Assembly (NCBI GenBank): GCA_025991245.1
Contig: BQMJ01000024.1
Span: forward strand, 178,432 to 242,431
Direction: 5' to 3'
Source of the DNA: Galdieria partita
Taxonomy: Eukaryota > Rhodophyta > Bangiophyceae > Galdieriales > Galdieriaceae
Length of the DNA stretch: 64,000 nucleotides
Shown: piece after piece, positions 10,041-20,758 of the stretch
Numbering within the stretch: position 1 is the first letter of the stretch
How the letters are laid out: each line of letters begins with the position of its first letter
Notes under the pieces: generated by a model
Told to the model about the DNA's origin: nothing
Database searches by the model: none
Seen by the model: only the letters and a program-made list of their open reading frames with translations
Position numbers and translations under genes: made by a program

Positions 10041-11662
10041 TCAAAGTTCACTATGATCCATTTCAATATCTTCCGTTGGTGTAGTTGTTGCTACCACTTG
10101 AGATTGTGTAGGTTTCTTAGAGGAACGCTCTAACTGATATCTTTCACCCAATTGATATAGAAACGATACATAAGCTTTTCTTGCTTTGTCCATACTGCCA
10201 ATACGATAAAATTCATTCGGTCCGTGAATATTCTCGTCAGGTAGTCCAAAAGCCAAAAATATCGCAGGCATTTGGAATTCTTTTTGTATAAAGCCTACGA
10301 TCGGAATAGAAGCACCTGAACGTACTTATTTGGGTTCTTCTTGATAGATATCTAATAAAGTTTCTCGTAGAACTTGATTACTTAACATATCAGGATCTGA
10401 CTCAAACGGTAAGGCATGAAATCCCAAATCGAATGCTTCGCAAGCACAACCAACCGGACAGTGTTCGTTTACATGCCGAATCATTTTCTCAACTACTTTC
10501 TCGGGTATTTGTTCTTGTACTAAACGAAAAGAAAGTTTAGCATGTGCCCGAGCAGGTAACACTGTTTTGATGCCTTGATCCATATAACCTCCCCAAATAC
10601 CTACAACATCGAGAGTAGGACGAAACCATAACCTTTCTATTACGTCAAAAAGTTTAGATTCACCACCAACAAGTTGAGAGACACCAGCTAATCTTGAAAG
10701 TTCCCTTTCAAAGTCAATCGACTGTCTAGTAAACTCCTTTTCTTTTTGAGTTACTGTACGAGTTCCTTCATAAAAACCTTCAACAGCAATGCTTCCATTT
10801 TCATATCTCATGCTTTGTAGTAACTTGACCAAACAATGAATGGGATTCTCTACAACACCACCAAAACCACCGGAATGCAAGTCATGAGAAGGACCCGTTA
10901 CATTAACTTGAATGGCTCCTGCTCCTCTCAACCCCCAAACAATACTTCCGATATTCTCACTATGCATAGATCCATCTGCTGAAATCAACAAATCAGATTG
11001 AACCAATTTTCGGTTCTTGAGAAGCCATGAAGGTAAGTCTGGAGAGCCAATCTCTTCTTGACCTTCAAAAAGTAGTTTGATATGAACAGGAGACCTTCCT
11101 TGTGAGACTGCTAAAATGGCCTCCACTGCATGGACTACTGAAAGCAAACTGCCTTTATCATCAGAAGCACCTCTTGCATATATCTTATCTTGAATGACTC
11201 TTGGCTTGAAAGGCTTTGTTATATTCCATCCGTCTTCCACACTTGCTGGTTGTACATCGAAGTGACCTACGAATCGATCAGTTGGAATACTAACAAGGAT
11301 TCGCTCAAAAAGCACCAACCGTATATTAATACTGTCGGAGCTTGGGGTATAGCTGCAGGAATAGAAGCATAAACAAGTGGATATTTTCCAACTTGGAATA
11401 TTTGCGCGTTGGATATTCCAGCACCCAACATACGATTCTTTAACCATTCAGCAGCACCTTGAACGTCTTTCAAATGTTCTGAGGAGGCCGAAATACTAGG
11501 GATTCTTAAAAACTCCAACAGTTCTTGTAGATAAAGTTGCTGTTTGTTTAAGAAGAAGCCATATTCTGCAAAATTTCTTGGAATTCTCTTTTGTGCGATA
11601 GTTGTGTGAAATGTTATGAAATGTGCAAATATGAAACATAAAACAAACACAAACTTTCTCAT
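10041..11662 (-). CDS. Secreted M20 metallopeptidase (CNDP-like dipeptidase) interrupted by an in-frame TAA
   Basis: Exons 11320-11662 and 10041-11266 are joined across a 53-nt intron with GTTGGT donor. Hydrophobic residues 4-22 followed by AQKR look like a signal peptide. The two-zinc M20 site is complete: GHFDVQP (His), ARGASDDKG (Asp), EGQEEIGS (Glu pair), ISADGS (Asp), and near the C-terminus ENIHGPNE (His). The peptide SGGFGGVVENPI marks the dimerisation lid. The frame holds a TAA at 10326-10328 (codon 428 of about 522), between QEEPK and VRSGASIPIVGF. Family members there read EPxF/Y-[IV]-R-x-G-G-SIP, so TAA replaces an aromatic codon. Frame and similarity continue unchanged to the stop at 10041. 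It may be a nonsense allele, an error or a readthrough site; no plausible intron removes it. Confidence 0.85.
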
Positions 11663-11796
11663 GATGCGGTCTTTTTTTCTTCAAATGAATAACAATGAAT
11701 CGATGATTGGATTTCATTCTGATGATCAAGAACCGACGATGAGTCTTCGTCTCTTGATGATTGATCAGACTGAAAGGAAAAAGGGTCTTGTAACAT
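11659..11796 (-). promoter_or_regulatory. Possible upstream ORF whose stop overlaps the M20 peptidase start (ATGA)
   Basis: ATG at 11796 opens 45 codons (MLQDPFSFQSDQSSRDEDSS..., acidic and Ser-rich) ending in TGA at 11661-11659. That stop overlaps the ATG of the peptidase (11662-11660) as ATGA. If transcribed as leader it could limit or couple translation of the peptidase. Alternatively it is chance, or coding sequence of a first exon. No expression evidence is visible. Confidence 0.25.
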
Positions 11797-12356
11797 GAGT
11801 TGGAATCAAAGATTGGGGTCTTATATTGATCAGTATTAGTATTTCAAGTCAAACTTGTCTTTTTTGGAAGATCAGGATTGTATGGTTGTCAACTCCAACA
11901 GGTCAACAACTGACGAATCGCTGTATTTATGGAACATAGTCCAAAGAGGCACCAGTTATCCAAAAAAGAAACACTATTAGAGACTTTGTTTTGCTCCAAA
12001 TTTAGGTGAGTTTCTTGCTGTAGTATTTTGAGCTTTCTTGGGGATGACAAGCTATATCGTTGATTGGTTGCCAAGTACTTTTTGAGTATTTGGACAACTA
12101 TGTATGGATAATGTCATAGTTACTCTGATGTTCTTAAGTTGGATTCGTTGCATTGTTTTATAATTTTTTACTGACTGCTTTGATACAAGGTCTAAACTGT
12201 TCATATTAAAATTGATGGACATGTATGAGTTAAATTTTTTTCAAGTTGATCACTGAAGAAACGAGATATGATTCGTTGATATAAATGAACATGTCGTCAT
12301 AGAAATATGCCAATGACAGTTTTCGTTCATATGTCATGAAGAATTGTCAATTGTGA
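11797..12356. other. Divergent intergenic region between peptidase and ApaG-domain genes
   Basis: About 560 bp of AT-rich sequence serves as shared upstream region for two genes that point away from each other. I see no reading frame of note, no RNA gene and no clear repeat. Confidence 0.6.
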
Positions 12357-13270
12357 ATGACAATCTCCATTCTGCTTCGAGTAAGTAAAAAGTTCAGTGT
12401 TGTTTAAATAATGCTGAAAAGACTCAGGCAATATTTCGTGCTTCAAAAGCACTTGATGCTGAAATAGCAAGAGGTGACTTTTCAGTTCTTCTGGATGAGT
12501 ATGCTCTACTTTACAACTTTTTGGGAAAGAACTTGGGGCCTTTGGAAGATAAGCCAACTGTGAAGGCCTATGAAGAGAAAACTTGTGCTCTCTCAACTTT
12601 CCAATTGGTGAAGGAAGCACTGAGGAGAGAAAGATTGCGAACTCTTCAAAGTCCAAATGTGGTTGCAAGCGAAGAGCGTCACTGGCAACGAGGTTTGTCG
12701 CTGCTTCAATTCTTGCACTATAGGACACATTCGTTGCAACAACTTGTTTTTGAGCCACAAAGCGAATCTATCTCGCATGGTATCAAGGTTGAGGTGAGTG
12801 CAAGACAATGGAAAGGATTGGAAAGTCAACTAACGCGTCAGGAAAATAGAGTTATTCCAAATATCTAGGAGAGTGTATAATTCCTGAATTGGGAAGACAC
12901 TCGTTTTCTTATTATATAAAACTTACCAATGTGGAACATACCGAACCAGTTGCTATTCTTGGAAGGTCTTGGCGAGTTGCTGATATTCTGGGTAGAAACG
13001 GTCGACTGAAACCTATAGGTACAGTAACTTGTCAAGTATTGGGCTAAAGTTTGATTATATTTAGGCTTATCAAATCAGAAGAATCCAGTTATTTTGAAAG
13101 GTCAAAGCTTTGGATATGAAGGCCAAACAGTTATTGATACAAAGAAAGGAACTATTTATGGAAGTTTTGAAGTTTTGAAGAGCCATAGTTTATCCTTGTT
13201 TGTAGCAAATATGGCTCCTCTGGGACTTCGAGGAAAACATATTGTTTCCAAAATAGCCCTAACTGAATGA
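12357..13270 (+). CDS. ApaG-domain protein
   Basis: Four exons (12357-12380, 12428-12793, 12850-13018, 13065-13270) encode 254 residues. The C-terminal ApaG domain is a fibronectin-like fold of unknown activity. It is recognised by GIKVE, YYIKLTN, ILGRSWRVADILGRNG, the turn with KGQSFGYEG and the closing strand YGSFEVL. The N-terminal half has charged helices (KALDAEIARGDFSVLLDEY; KEALRRERLRTLQ) like the UVR-type segment that precedes ApaG in plant plastid proteins. The intron at 12794 has a good GTGAGT donor and uses the second of two AGs (AATAG at 12849); the first (TCAG) would shift the frame into a stop. The first exon is only 24 nt, so a different 5' exon is possible. Confidence 0.8.
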
Positions 13271-13334
13271 GTGAAGATGTATAGAATAAGCACTTGCATT
13301 AGTATATAAAAAGAAGAGAGTTGTTTTTCAAAGT

Positions 13335-14342
13335 TCATTGTTGATGAGTATACTTATCATAGATGAGTTGGACAATTTCTTCAATCTTTGGTAATGAAGC
13401 AAACGATTGGTTCCATTCTACTATATTCCATTCACAGCTGCTGCTTTTCAATGTCATTTGAGGCCGAAAATATACTTTGCAACCGAATGGATGTTTTTTA
13501 TATACAACCACTTCTATAGGGCTTCCACAAGTATCCTATCAAAACCATTTATCAACAATCCTATCCCATTGGCGAAATATTCTTACTACGAGAACAAAGG
13601 AATGTAAAAAATAAACACTTTCATAGTCTTTCCATCCATTGTAATGTTGAAAGGAAAAATTCGGAAAGCGTTCAATTTCAGTATTATCTCTACTTTGAGG
13701 ATTCAACAACACACAGAAGAGTGACTTTTGAAGAATCATAGAAGAGATATTGTTCCATTGGTCGTTCTCATCAGACAGAAATGGCATAACGAGAATAATA
13801 CAACGAGTGTTGTGTTTCCATTCAATATTTTCTAAACTGTTGATAGAGATGTCAGCTATAGTCTCTGCACCAAAATAGTTGCGAGCTCTGGCAGCAAGCG
13901 CAATATTCGGAAATATGATTTGCAAAGGTTTCTTCTGAACTTTTTTAATCGCATCTGTTATAAACCTCACAAGAATGAACAAGTTGTCTCTAGAGAAATG
14001 TGGTGAATACTCAACAAATTCCCTTTTCAGAATATCCACCTATCCCAAGTTGAACAACGTCTAAATAGATTCAATACAACTTACTCTCACTCTACGCCAA
14101 TTGGACAATATTGCTGACATAACACTGCCACTGCTTTCTAAAGCAGCTTCCCTAATATACATAGGAAACTCTGGATGTTGACAATAGATGCCATGCTTCA
14201 GTGAGGAGCACTGAGGAAAACTCTCAAACAGTTTACTTCTGCATATCTTGCTACTTTTTAAAGAATCCAATCTTTTCTTATCTATAAAGCAACACAAGAT
14301 GGCCGAATTGTATGATATCAAACTTTGAAAGCTGAACGACAT
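13335..14342 (-). CDS. DUF1995-like protein, probably plastid
   Basis: Exons 14085-14342, 13587-14039 and 13335-13535 give 303 residues, with introns of 45 and 51 nt. The core reads like DUF1995 proteins of plants and cyanobacteria: an ITDAIKKVQKKPLQIIFPNI strand, then ALAARARNYFG, a CIILVMPF strand and FCVLLNPQ. The C-terminal part is a strand with SPIEVVVYKKHPFGC. The first 60 residues are Ser/Lys/Cys-rich without acidic runs, as in a transit peptide. Function of the family is unknown to me, though it is linked to photosynthetic organisms. The start ATG is 9 bp from the ATG of the divergent methyltransferase gene. Existence is well supported; the family assignment is moderate. Confidence 0.6.
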
Positions 14343-14351
14343 GTAATCAGA

Positions 14352-15023
14352 ATGGATAGAAGAGAATATTGGGAATCACTTTACAGTGAAGAGTATGACA
14401 CTTTCACAAAGTATAATGTCTGTGGAGAAGACTGGTTTGAACAATATACAGATGGAGGACGTAAAATTGTAGATTTTATATCAAGTTTAAGAGCAGAATA
14501 TTCTGGCAGCGACTGTTCTTTGTTAGACTTGGGTTGTGGAAATGGCCAGTTCCTTTTGCTGCTGGATCCAACCAAGTTTACAAAGATACTAGGATTGGAT
14601 TACTCATTCTCTGCTATTGAGATGGCGAAAAAGATGGGCGACAAGCAAAATTCGCCCATAGATTGGTTACAAGCAGTAAGCAAAATGAAAGGTTGCATAA
14701 GCTTCAAGTGACTTGAACAATAGGATGTCTTTTCTTTGCCTCTTAGAGTAAAAGATAGCAATTGGACTATAATACACGATAAAGGGACTTTGGACGCCAT
14801 CGAGTTACAAGGAAGAGAACTTGTTTGTGGATACGTACAAGTTGTAGTCGACTTGTTGGCTCCAAATGGTTACTTTATCGTTACCTCTTGTAACAAAACA
14901 CTCGATGAACTTGTATCCATCTTACATGGCAAGCTGTCATTTTATAGAAATCTGAGTTATCCATCCTTTCGTTTTGGTGGACAAGAAGGAGCCGTACTTG
15001 TGACTGCAGCATTCATGAAATAA
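14352..15023 (+). CDS. EEF1A lysine methyltransferase 2-like (METTL10/Efm4 family)
   Basis: Exons 14352-14675 and 14724-15023 (48-nt intron) encode 207 residues. S-adenosylmethionine motif I is LLDLGCGNGQF, motif II ILGLDYS, and the family-specific motif is HDKGTLDAI. The strand GYFIVTSCN and the closing FGGQEGAVLVTAAF also match METTL10/Efm4 enzymes, which methylate a lysine of elongation factor 1A. The start at 14352 gives MDRREYWESLYSEE, as in homologues (REHWDAVYERE type). An in-frame ATG at 14325 would overlap the divergent gene. Confidence 0.9.
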
Positions 15024-15068
15024 CTTTGAGTTTTATTCAAGTAACTTGAACTATGAAGAGATTGTCTT

Positions 15069-15646
15069 TTACAAGTCTTTCTCTATTCCATTTGTATATT
15101 TCTTGTACACGACATAACAGTCTGGAGGATCTATGTCTCTATAGTAGTTGGTTTTCTTCTCACCTATTTGAAAACCATGCTTTTGATAGAAACTTAACGC
15201 TATTTCGTTGCTAGTCTGAACGTGTGCATATACTTCAGTAATGTCCTTAAACTTGTCGGTTTTTGGAAGTTGCAATATTTGTTGCAAAAGTTGTGATCCT
15301 ACACCTAGTTCACGATAGGGTGCTAGAACTCCTATAGTTAATATATATATTTTGGATTGTTTATCAGGTCCTGTCTCCTTACGACAACAATAAGCACCAA
15401 TCAAAAAGTCGTGATAATAAGCTTGTATGAGAGAGTTATACAGTTGGTTTGAAGCCGTCTTCAAGAGTGCCTACCTAGTTTTACCAATCCAGGAGAAGCC
15501 TTCAACACTTCTTCATAGAATCTCTCTCCATATTTGATAGGAAAAATGGCGAGGTTTAATCTTTTCAACTGTTCCAAGTTTTTTTCATGCAAGTTTCCAA
15601 AACGAATAGGTAACCAAGTAGAAGAATTCTCTGAACTCAGCAACAT
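15069..15646 (-). CDS. NAA50: N-alpha-acetyltransferase 50 (GNAT fold)
   Basis: Exons 15475-15646 and 15069-15421 (53-nt intron) encode 174 residues. The NAA50 pattern is clear: EQLKRLNLAIFPIKYGERFYEEVL at the substrate loop, LAYYHDFLIGAYCCR across the exon junction, the acetyl-CoA P-loop motif LAPYRELGVGSQLL, then HVQTSNEIALSFYQKHGF and TNYYRDIDPPDCYV. NAA50 acetylates nascent proteins with N-terminal Met and associates with the NatA complex. Length fits the family (about 165-170). It converges with the methyltransferase gene, with 45 bp between stop codons. Confidence 0.94.
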
Positions 15647-15696
15647 TCAAGACAATGTCAACAACAATCCATTTATTCTTAGCAATTACATTTGGT

Positions 15697-16283
15697 TTAT
15701 TGTTTCTTCTTTTCCTCTTTGGAAGCTTGACGACGAGCAGCTGCGTTCCTACTCTCTCTTCGTATCTCCTTAATAGTCTGCAAAGCCAAATAACCATTGT
15801 GTAACTGAAAACATAAACAGTATTTGTAAGCTGATTATTTCTTGAATACAATTCAATACTCACCATAACAAAGTTTCCTATCAATAGCAAGGGCAAAGCT
15901 ACAAAAACAAATATGAAAAAACCATTTTCGTCAAAATAATTCCTTGTAGCTATCTTTTCCCAATTATCTGATCCCAACTTGTTAAAGTTCTTCACATTGA
16001 AAACCGTTATAACTGAAATAACTTTGAGTTGTATCCAACAGAAATAAATAGACTATGCACCTGAAGTAAAGAAGATGGAATTTTGTATGTTGGTCTTGTT
16101 TCTAGTCTTTATCGTAATAAAAGCCAGAATTAAGTGGGCACATATTAAACCCAGTATAAAGGGTTCACTCCAATCTATAGAGCGAACAAACGTTTTCAAG
16201 TAGTCCAACGTTAGATAAGGTCGGTCTAAAGCCTTCTCAATATGGTGTCTACAGTTTTGTAACAAATGAACAACGCCGTCCAT
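15697..16283 (-). CDS. TMEM18: TMEM18-family membrane protein
   Basis: Exons 16061-16283, 15864-16012 and 15697-15804 give 159 residues with introns of 48 and 59 nt. There are three hydrophobic segments: PFILGLICAHLILAFITI, IFFTSVITVF, and FIFVFVALPLLLIGNFVM. The family signature NWEKIATRNYFDENGFF lies between the second and third. The basic tail (RRQASKEEKKKQ) has lysines at -3 and -4, consistent with ER or nuclear-envelope residence. TMEM18 proteins are nuclear-membrane proteins linked in vertebrates to chromatin tethering and body weight; the role in algae is unknown. Confidence 0.9.
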
Positions 16284-16304
16284 TGTTGAATAAAGCCCAA
16301 AGGA

Positions 16305-18021
16305 ATGAAATTGAATTTAGGAGTTGCGTTCTGCAGTTTTTGTTTGGCTGGACATACGAGTCGTGATATTGGTATTCCAAAGACTTGTTCTCTAGTCAAA
16401 GAATTTTCTACATATTTTCTATTATCTAAAAGTCCAACGCATAGTTTTCACAAACGACAAAGTTATTCGTGTAACCCACAGAGAAGTTTTGGTATCCGTC
16501 GTTACGTAGACAATATTTCAACCTCAAGAGGATTTTCTTGGAGAATGAATACACAACAAGTTCACAGTCATTCTTATGATTACGATCTTATAGTAGTCGG
16601 TGCAGGATCTGGAGGAGTTCGAGCTGCAAGAATAGCTGGAACACACGGTGCTAAAGTTGCAGTGATTGAAAAGGCAGCATTAGGCGGTACTTGTGTTAAT
16701 GTGGGTTGCATTCCTAAGAAACTGTTTGTGTATAGCAGTCACTTTAGTCATGATTTTGAAGACTCCAAAGCTTATGGCTGGGACGTCGAAGTAAAGAACT
16801 TTCAGTGGAAAAGATTGGTAGAGAACAAGGACAAGGTAATCACAATATTGGGCTATGCTTATATTGTATGTTAAATATGAAACTTGAATACGTTATGTTT
16901 AGGAGATTCATAGACTGAATGGTGTGTATGAAAAGTTATTGACCAATGCCGGAGTGAATATTATTAGAGGTCACGCTTATCTTTGTGACGCACATACTGT
17001 TCAAGTCAATGAAAGGCGTTATACTTGTCAATATCTTTTGATAGCTGCAGGAAGTTGGCCTACTATTCCAGATATTCCTGGCAAAGAACATGCTATTACT
17101 TCCAATGAATGCTTTTATCTAGAAAAGTTGCCTGAAAAGATCATTATTGTGGGCGGTGGATATATTGCTGTGGAATTTGCTGGTATTTTTCACAGTTTGG
17201 GTGTTTCAGTAACTCAACTATATCGAGGACCTTTATTTTTAAGAGGTTTTGATGAGGATGTGAGAGAATTTTTAGCTCATCAAATGAAGTTGGATGGCAT
17301 CGACCTTCGCTTTCAAGTAAATATTACTCGAATCGACAAGCAATCAGATGGTACTTTGGTTTGTACGTTAACTGATGGAAATGTCGTAAGAGGAGACAAA
17401 GTTATGTTTGCTACTGGAAGACATCCACGACTAGAAGACCTCGGAATAGAAAACACGGGAGTGCATTTAGGGAGTAAGAACGAAATTTTGGTGGATGAAT
17501 ATAGTAAGACCAATATAGACAATATTTATGCCATTGGCGATATTACCAATCGAATTCAATTAACTCCAGTAGCTATCGCTGAAGGCCATTGCTTTGCAGA
17601 TACTATTTTTGGTAACAATCCTCGCCGTCCTTCACATGAAAATGTTCCTACCGCAGTTTTTTCGAATCCTTGTATAGGAACTGTGGGTTTAACAGAAGAA
17701 GAAGCTCGTGAAAAGTACGATGACCTAATAGATATTTATAAAACCAGTTTTCGTCCTTTAAAACACACATTGACTCTAAGAGAAGAGAAGACCTTTTACA
17801 AATTGATTGTTCATCGAGAAACTCGAAAGGTTATTGGAGCCCATCTCGTATCACCTGAAGCTGCAGAACTCGCTCAACTTTTGGGTGTTTGTATGAAAGC
17901 TGGAGCTACAAAAGAACATTTTGATGCAACTATTGGAGTTCATCCTACTTCTGCGGAAGAATTAGTAACAATGCGAGTAAAGGAACCGGAGAAATCTACC
18001 AAGAATAGAAATGCTCTATAA
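16305..18021 (+). CDS. GR: Glutathione reductase, likely organelle-targeted
   Basis: Exons 16305-16835 and 16903-18021 (67-nt intron) encode 549 residues. The enzyme is an FAD flavoprotein that reduces glutathione disulfide with NADPH. Seen: FAD motif LIVVGAGSGGVRAAR; redox pair in GGTCVNVGC (Cys130, Cys135); second dinucleotide motif IIIVGGGYIAVEFAG; FAD motif YAIGDIT; and the active-site HPTSAEE at the dimer interface. The NADPH region has YRGPLFLRGFDEDVR, with two arginines as expected for NADPH. About 85 residues precede the core, rich in Ser/Arg/Lys, typical of a plastid or mitochondrial presequence. A Met at residue 81 could yield a cytosolic form. The stop is only 38 bp before the next gene on the same strand. 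Confidence 0.95.
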
Positions 18022-18059
18022 TCGTCACATGGAATGAATGGTTTGAGTGAGTGTATGAC

Positions 18060-20597
18060 ATGAAGGCTTCTGAATGGATTCAGTCGGTGCAAAAACTAGT
18101 GAAAGAAGATAAGAATATTATAAATAAACCTGTCAAGTTGTTTGGAAGTTGTTTAGTCGGTCTGAATAGGGACTATTACCTTTTATTGCTTTCTCAAGTA
18201 AGCAAGCTTGTCTGGAAGTTCTTTTCACACAAATAAGCTTAGAAGTGTTGTTATAGAACGTCTGTTATTTACTTGAAAATAAACAGGACTCATTCCCTAC
18301 AGCTTTTCAGGTGCAATGGAGTTTATTATTGAGTTTTGAAGCAACTGCTATACGTCTTCACCCAAACGGCAACTTGGGTGCTCTTGTAGGTGAACGTGGC
18401 GTTGCTTGTTTTTCCATAGATATTTCCAGCTTAAAGTGGAAAGTTTTTAATCGTCAAGTTATGATTGATGTTGTGGAAATAGGAAGGAGTCGGTCCCATG
18501 ATGGGATGTTTGACTTACGTTCAGATCTTACTGTTGTGGACGTTTGTTGGCATCCTTCCAGTATTAGTCATTTATGTTTACTAACTTCAGATAATACGCT
18601 CTGGTTCTGGAATGTGTTAACGGATGTGGAGGAAGAAGAACAACGTCTGTCTATTAAAATGCCTGATAATTCCAGTGTAGTTTCTTTTTGCTTTGGAACT
18701 GGACCAGGTTGGGAGTTTTTTACGATTTATTTAGCAAATTCAAAGGGAGAAGTCTATTATTTATGTCCAGTATACCCATTTGGTTGTTGTATATCTTTGC
18801 AACTTCTGAACTCTTTGCGTAAACAGGTTGAAGCTCGATATGGTGTCAATATTGAAGAAAAAGGCCCGACTTCACAGAAGTTGACTTTTTCTACCTCAGA
18901 AAAAGAAGAGTGGATCGAGAACAAGTTAAATAGTTTTCGGATGCAACCTAGTTTTGATTCGAATGAACTTGCAATGAGTGAGAATACGGTTACGATAGAA
19001 AGCACAAGGCAGCAATATTTGTTTTTAGAGGAATGCTGGATGGCTTGTGAGGTGGACGATAATATAAGAAGAGGAAAAGGGCGTAGAGGCTCTTCATCAT
19101 TTCTTTCTCTTGGAAAGACCATGAGTCGATGGGAGCCTAGTCTTCAAGGTCCTATCGTTATCGAAAAAGATAAGAAAAGTGGATTTTATGAAGGAGAAGA
19201 TTATTGTTTGTGTGTTTTGGACTCGACAGGTCCATTTCCTGTTCTTATTCATACTTCAAGTTCTGGTTACGTTCGTATTTATATACAATTAGGACAGTTA
19301 GAGCCATTGTTCACCATCTCTCATACTTCAAAAGGAATGGACAGAGATATACAACTGTCTTCTGAAAATGCTGTGCACTTTGTATTGTTCGAAAATATTG
19401 AGCTTCTCCCTTATGTCCGTCAGGAATCTTTGTGTCCAATTGTGTTTCGAGATTTCGGGGAGTTAGATTGGTATCGCAACAAGTGGATTTCTAATGATTT
19501 AAAAGAATATGGAGATATATTTTTTATTGGCACCGAGTCACAATTGTTTCTTTTGAGAATTCCATGGCTGCATGTTTCTTTTGAAGAATTGAGTGCTGGT
19601 GCAGATTGGAATAAAAGTAAAATACAGTTGCTAGCCACCATTCCAAATACATTGGAGAACGATTCATCAACAGATTTTTATTTTCTTGTTCGAGGAGTAA
19701 CATTTTTTGTAGAAACAGAATGTCTTGGTGTTATTATCAACTTTGGTAATGATCATATGATATGGATTCCTCTAATCCATTGTCCTACAAAGTCAAGACC
19801 CTGGGATCAGTGGAGTTTCATGGCATCAGAATTGGATACAATGTTAAAACAGGAAGATGAAGAAACAATTCATTCGCAACGGCCTTTGGAGAAACGATGT
19901 GAAGAACTGTTGCAAGTCATTTCAAAGCCTCCACGCTATGCAGGTGACCAAAAGTTGACTGGTGTACAGTTGGAAGCTGGACTCCGATTTTTACAAGATA
20001 TAGTCACAAAGTATAGAGAAGAATATATCAGCAATTTTGAGAAACTATCTCTTATTCTATCGGATGCTTTGGAGAAGTTACCAAAAGGTCTGGAAAAGGT
20101 AGAGAAGAAGTTGGATAAAATACAAACGTTGCTAAAGGAGAGTCAAATGCAACTTGCAAACTTGGAGAAGAGATTAACTGTTTGTAAGAGAATATCGAAA
20201 TGCTTATTAGAAAGAGCACAAATTATACGAGAGGCATTAATAGAAGGAAGAGGAAGATTATCCAAAGCGGAATTGGCATGGAAGGAAAGACTCTCTGTAC
20301 AGTAAGTATGACAGTTTGAAAGGCAGATTAATCGAAAGTGAAGAATGTCATTCTTTTTTTAGATGGAAGGAGATATCTCACTACCAAAGTCAAATGGAAG
20401 AATTGAAAAAGGCGGTTCAAAGTGCTTCTCAAGGCCTCGTCAAGGAATCCTCAGAGAAGTTTAATTGTTTTACACAGGAAGAACTTGACAACATCTATGA
20501 GTCCTTGAATGAACATACCGTTGTCCTCAACAAGCTGTTTTCTATGGTCACCAAACTTGAACAAGCTTCCTCAGTGAAATACTACAGTAATAAATGA
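18060..20597 (+). CDS. NUP88: Nucleoporin Nup88 (MOS7) homologue
   Basis: Exons 18060-18197, 18287-20301 and 20363-20597 encode 795 residues. The N-terminal two thirds form a beta-propeller: GNLGALVGERGVACFS, VVDVCWHPSSISHLCLLTSD, then GEVYYLCPVYPFG, which is the Nup88 box. The last 200 residues are coiled coil (LEKVEKKLDKIQTLLKESQ onward), ending in a second coiled stretch in exon 3. Nup88 sits on the cytoplasmic face of the nuclear pore with Nup214 and Nup62 and helps CRM1-dependent export. The first ATG in frame is 18060. Introns are 89 and 61 nt. Assignment rests on architecture and the propeller motifs, as this family is poorly conserved. Confidence 0.8.
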
Positions 20598-20758
20598 GAG
20601 TATATTGAACTGAACAAGAAAGAAATTTCGGATTTCTTTCACATAATATACACAACGAAAAGACAAACAAAATCAGTCTCAAGAAATGATAACACGGTTT
20701 ATACTTATTTGCGTTGGATCTTAACTAGAAAAATTCTAAAGTTTACAAGTATGTATGA

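Noticed and set aside
9962-10066. Longer Der start at 10066
   Set aside because: It would overlap the end of the upstream peptidase gene and adds hydrophobic residues not needed; 9961 already gives a presequence.
10318-10328. A tiny intron that would remove the TAA in the M20 gene
   Set aside because: The only donor and acceptor near it leave a 10-nt intron beginning after the stop; a 58-nt alternative shifts the frame and drops conserved residues.
11616-11798. A 60-codon plus-strand frame upstream of the M20 gene
   Set aside because: It overlaps the peptidase's signal-peptide exon in antisense and has no recognisable product.
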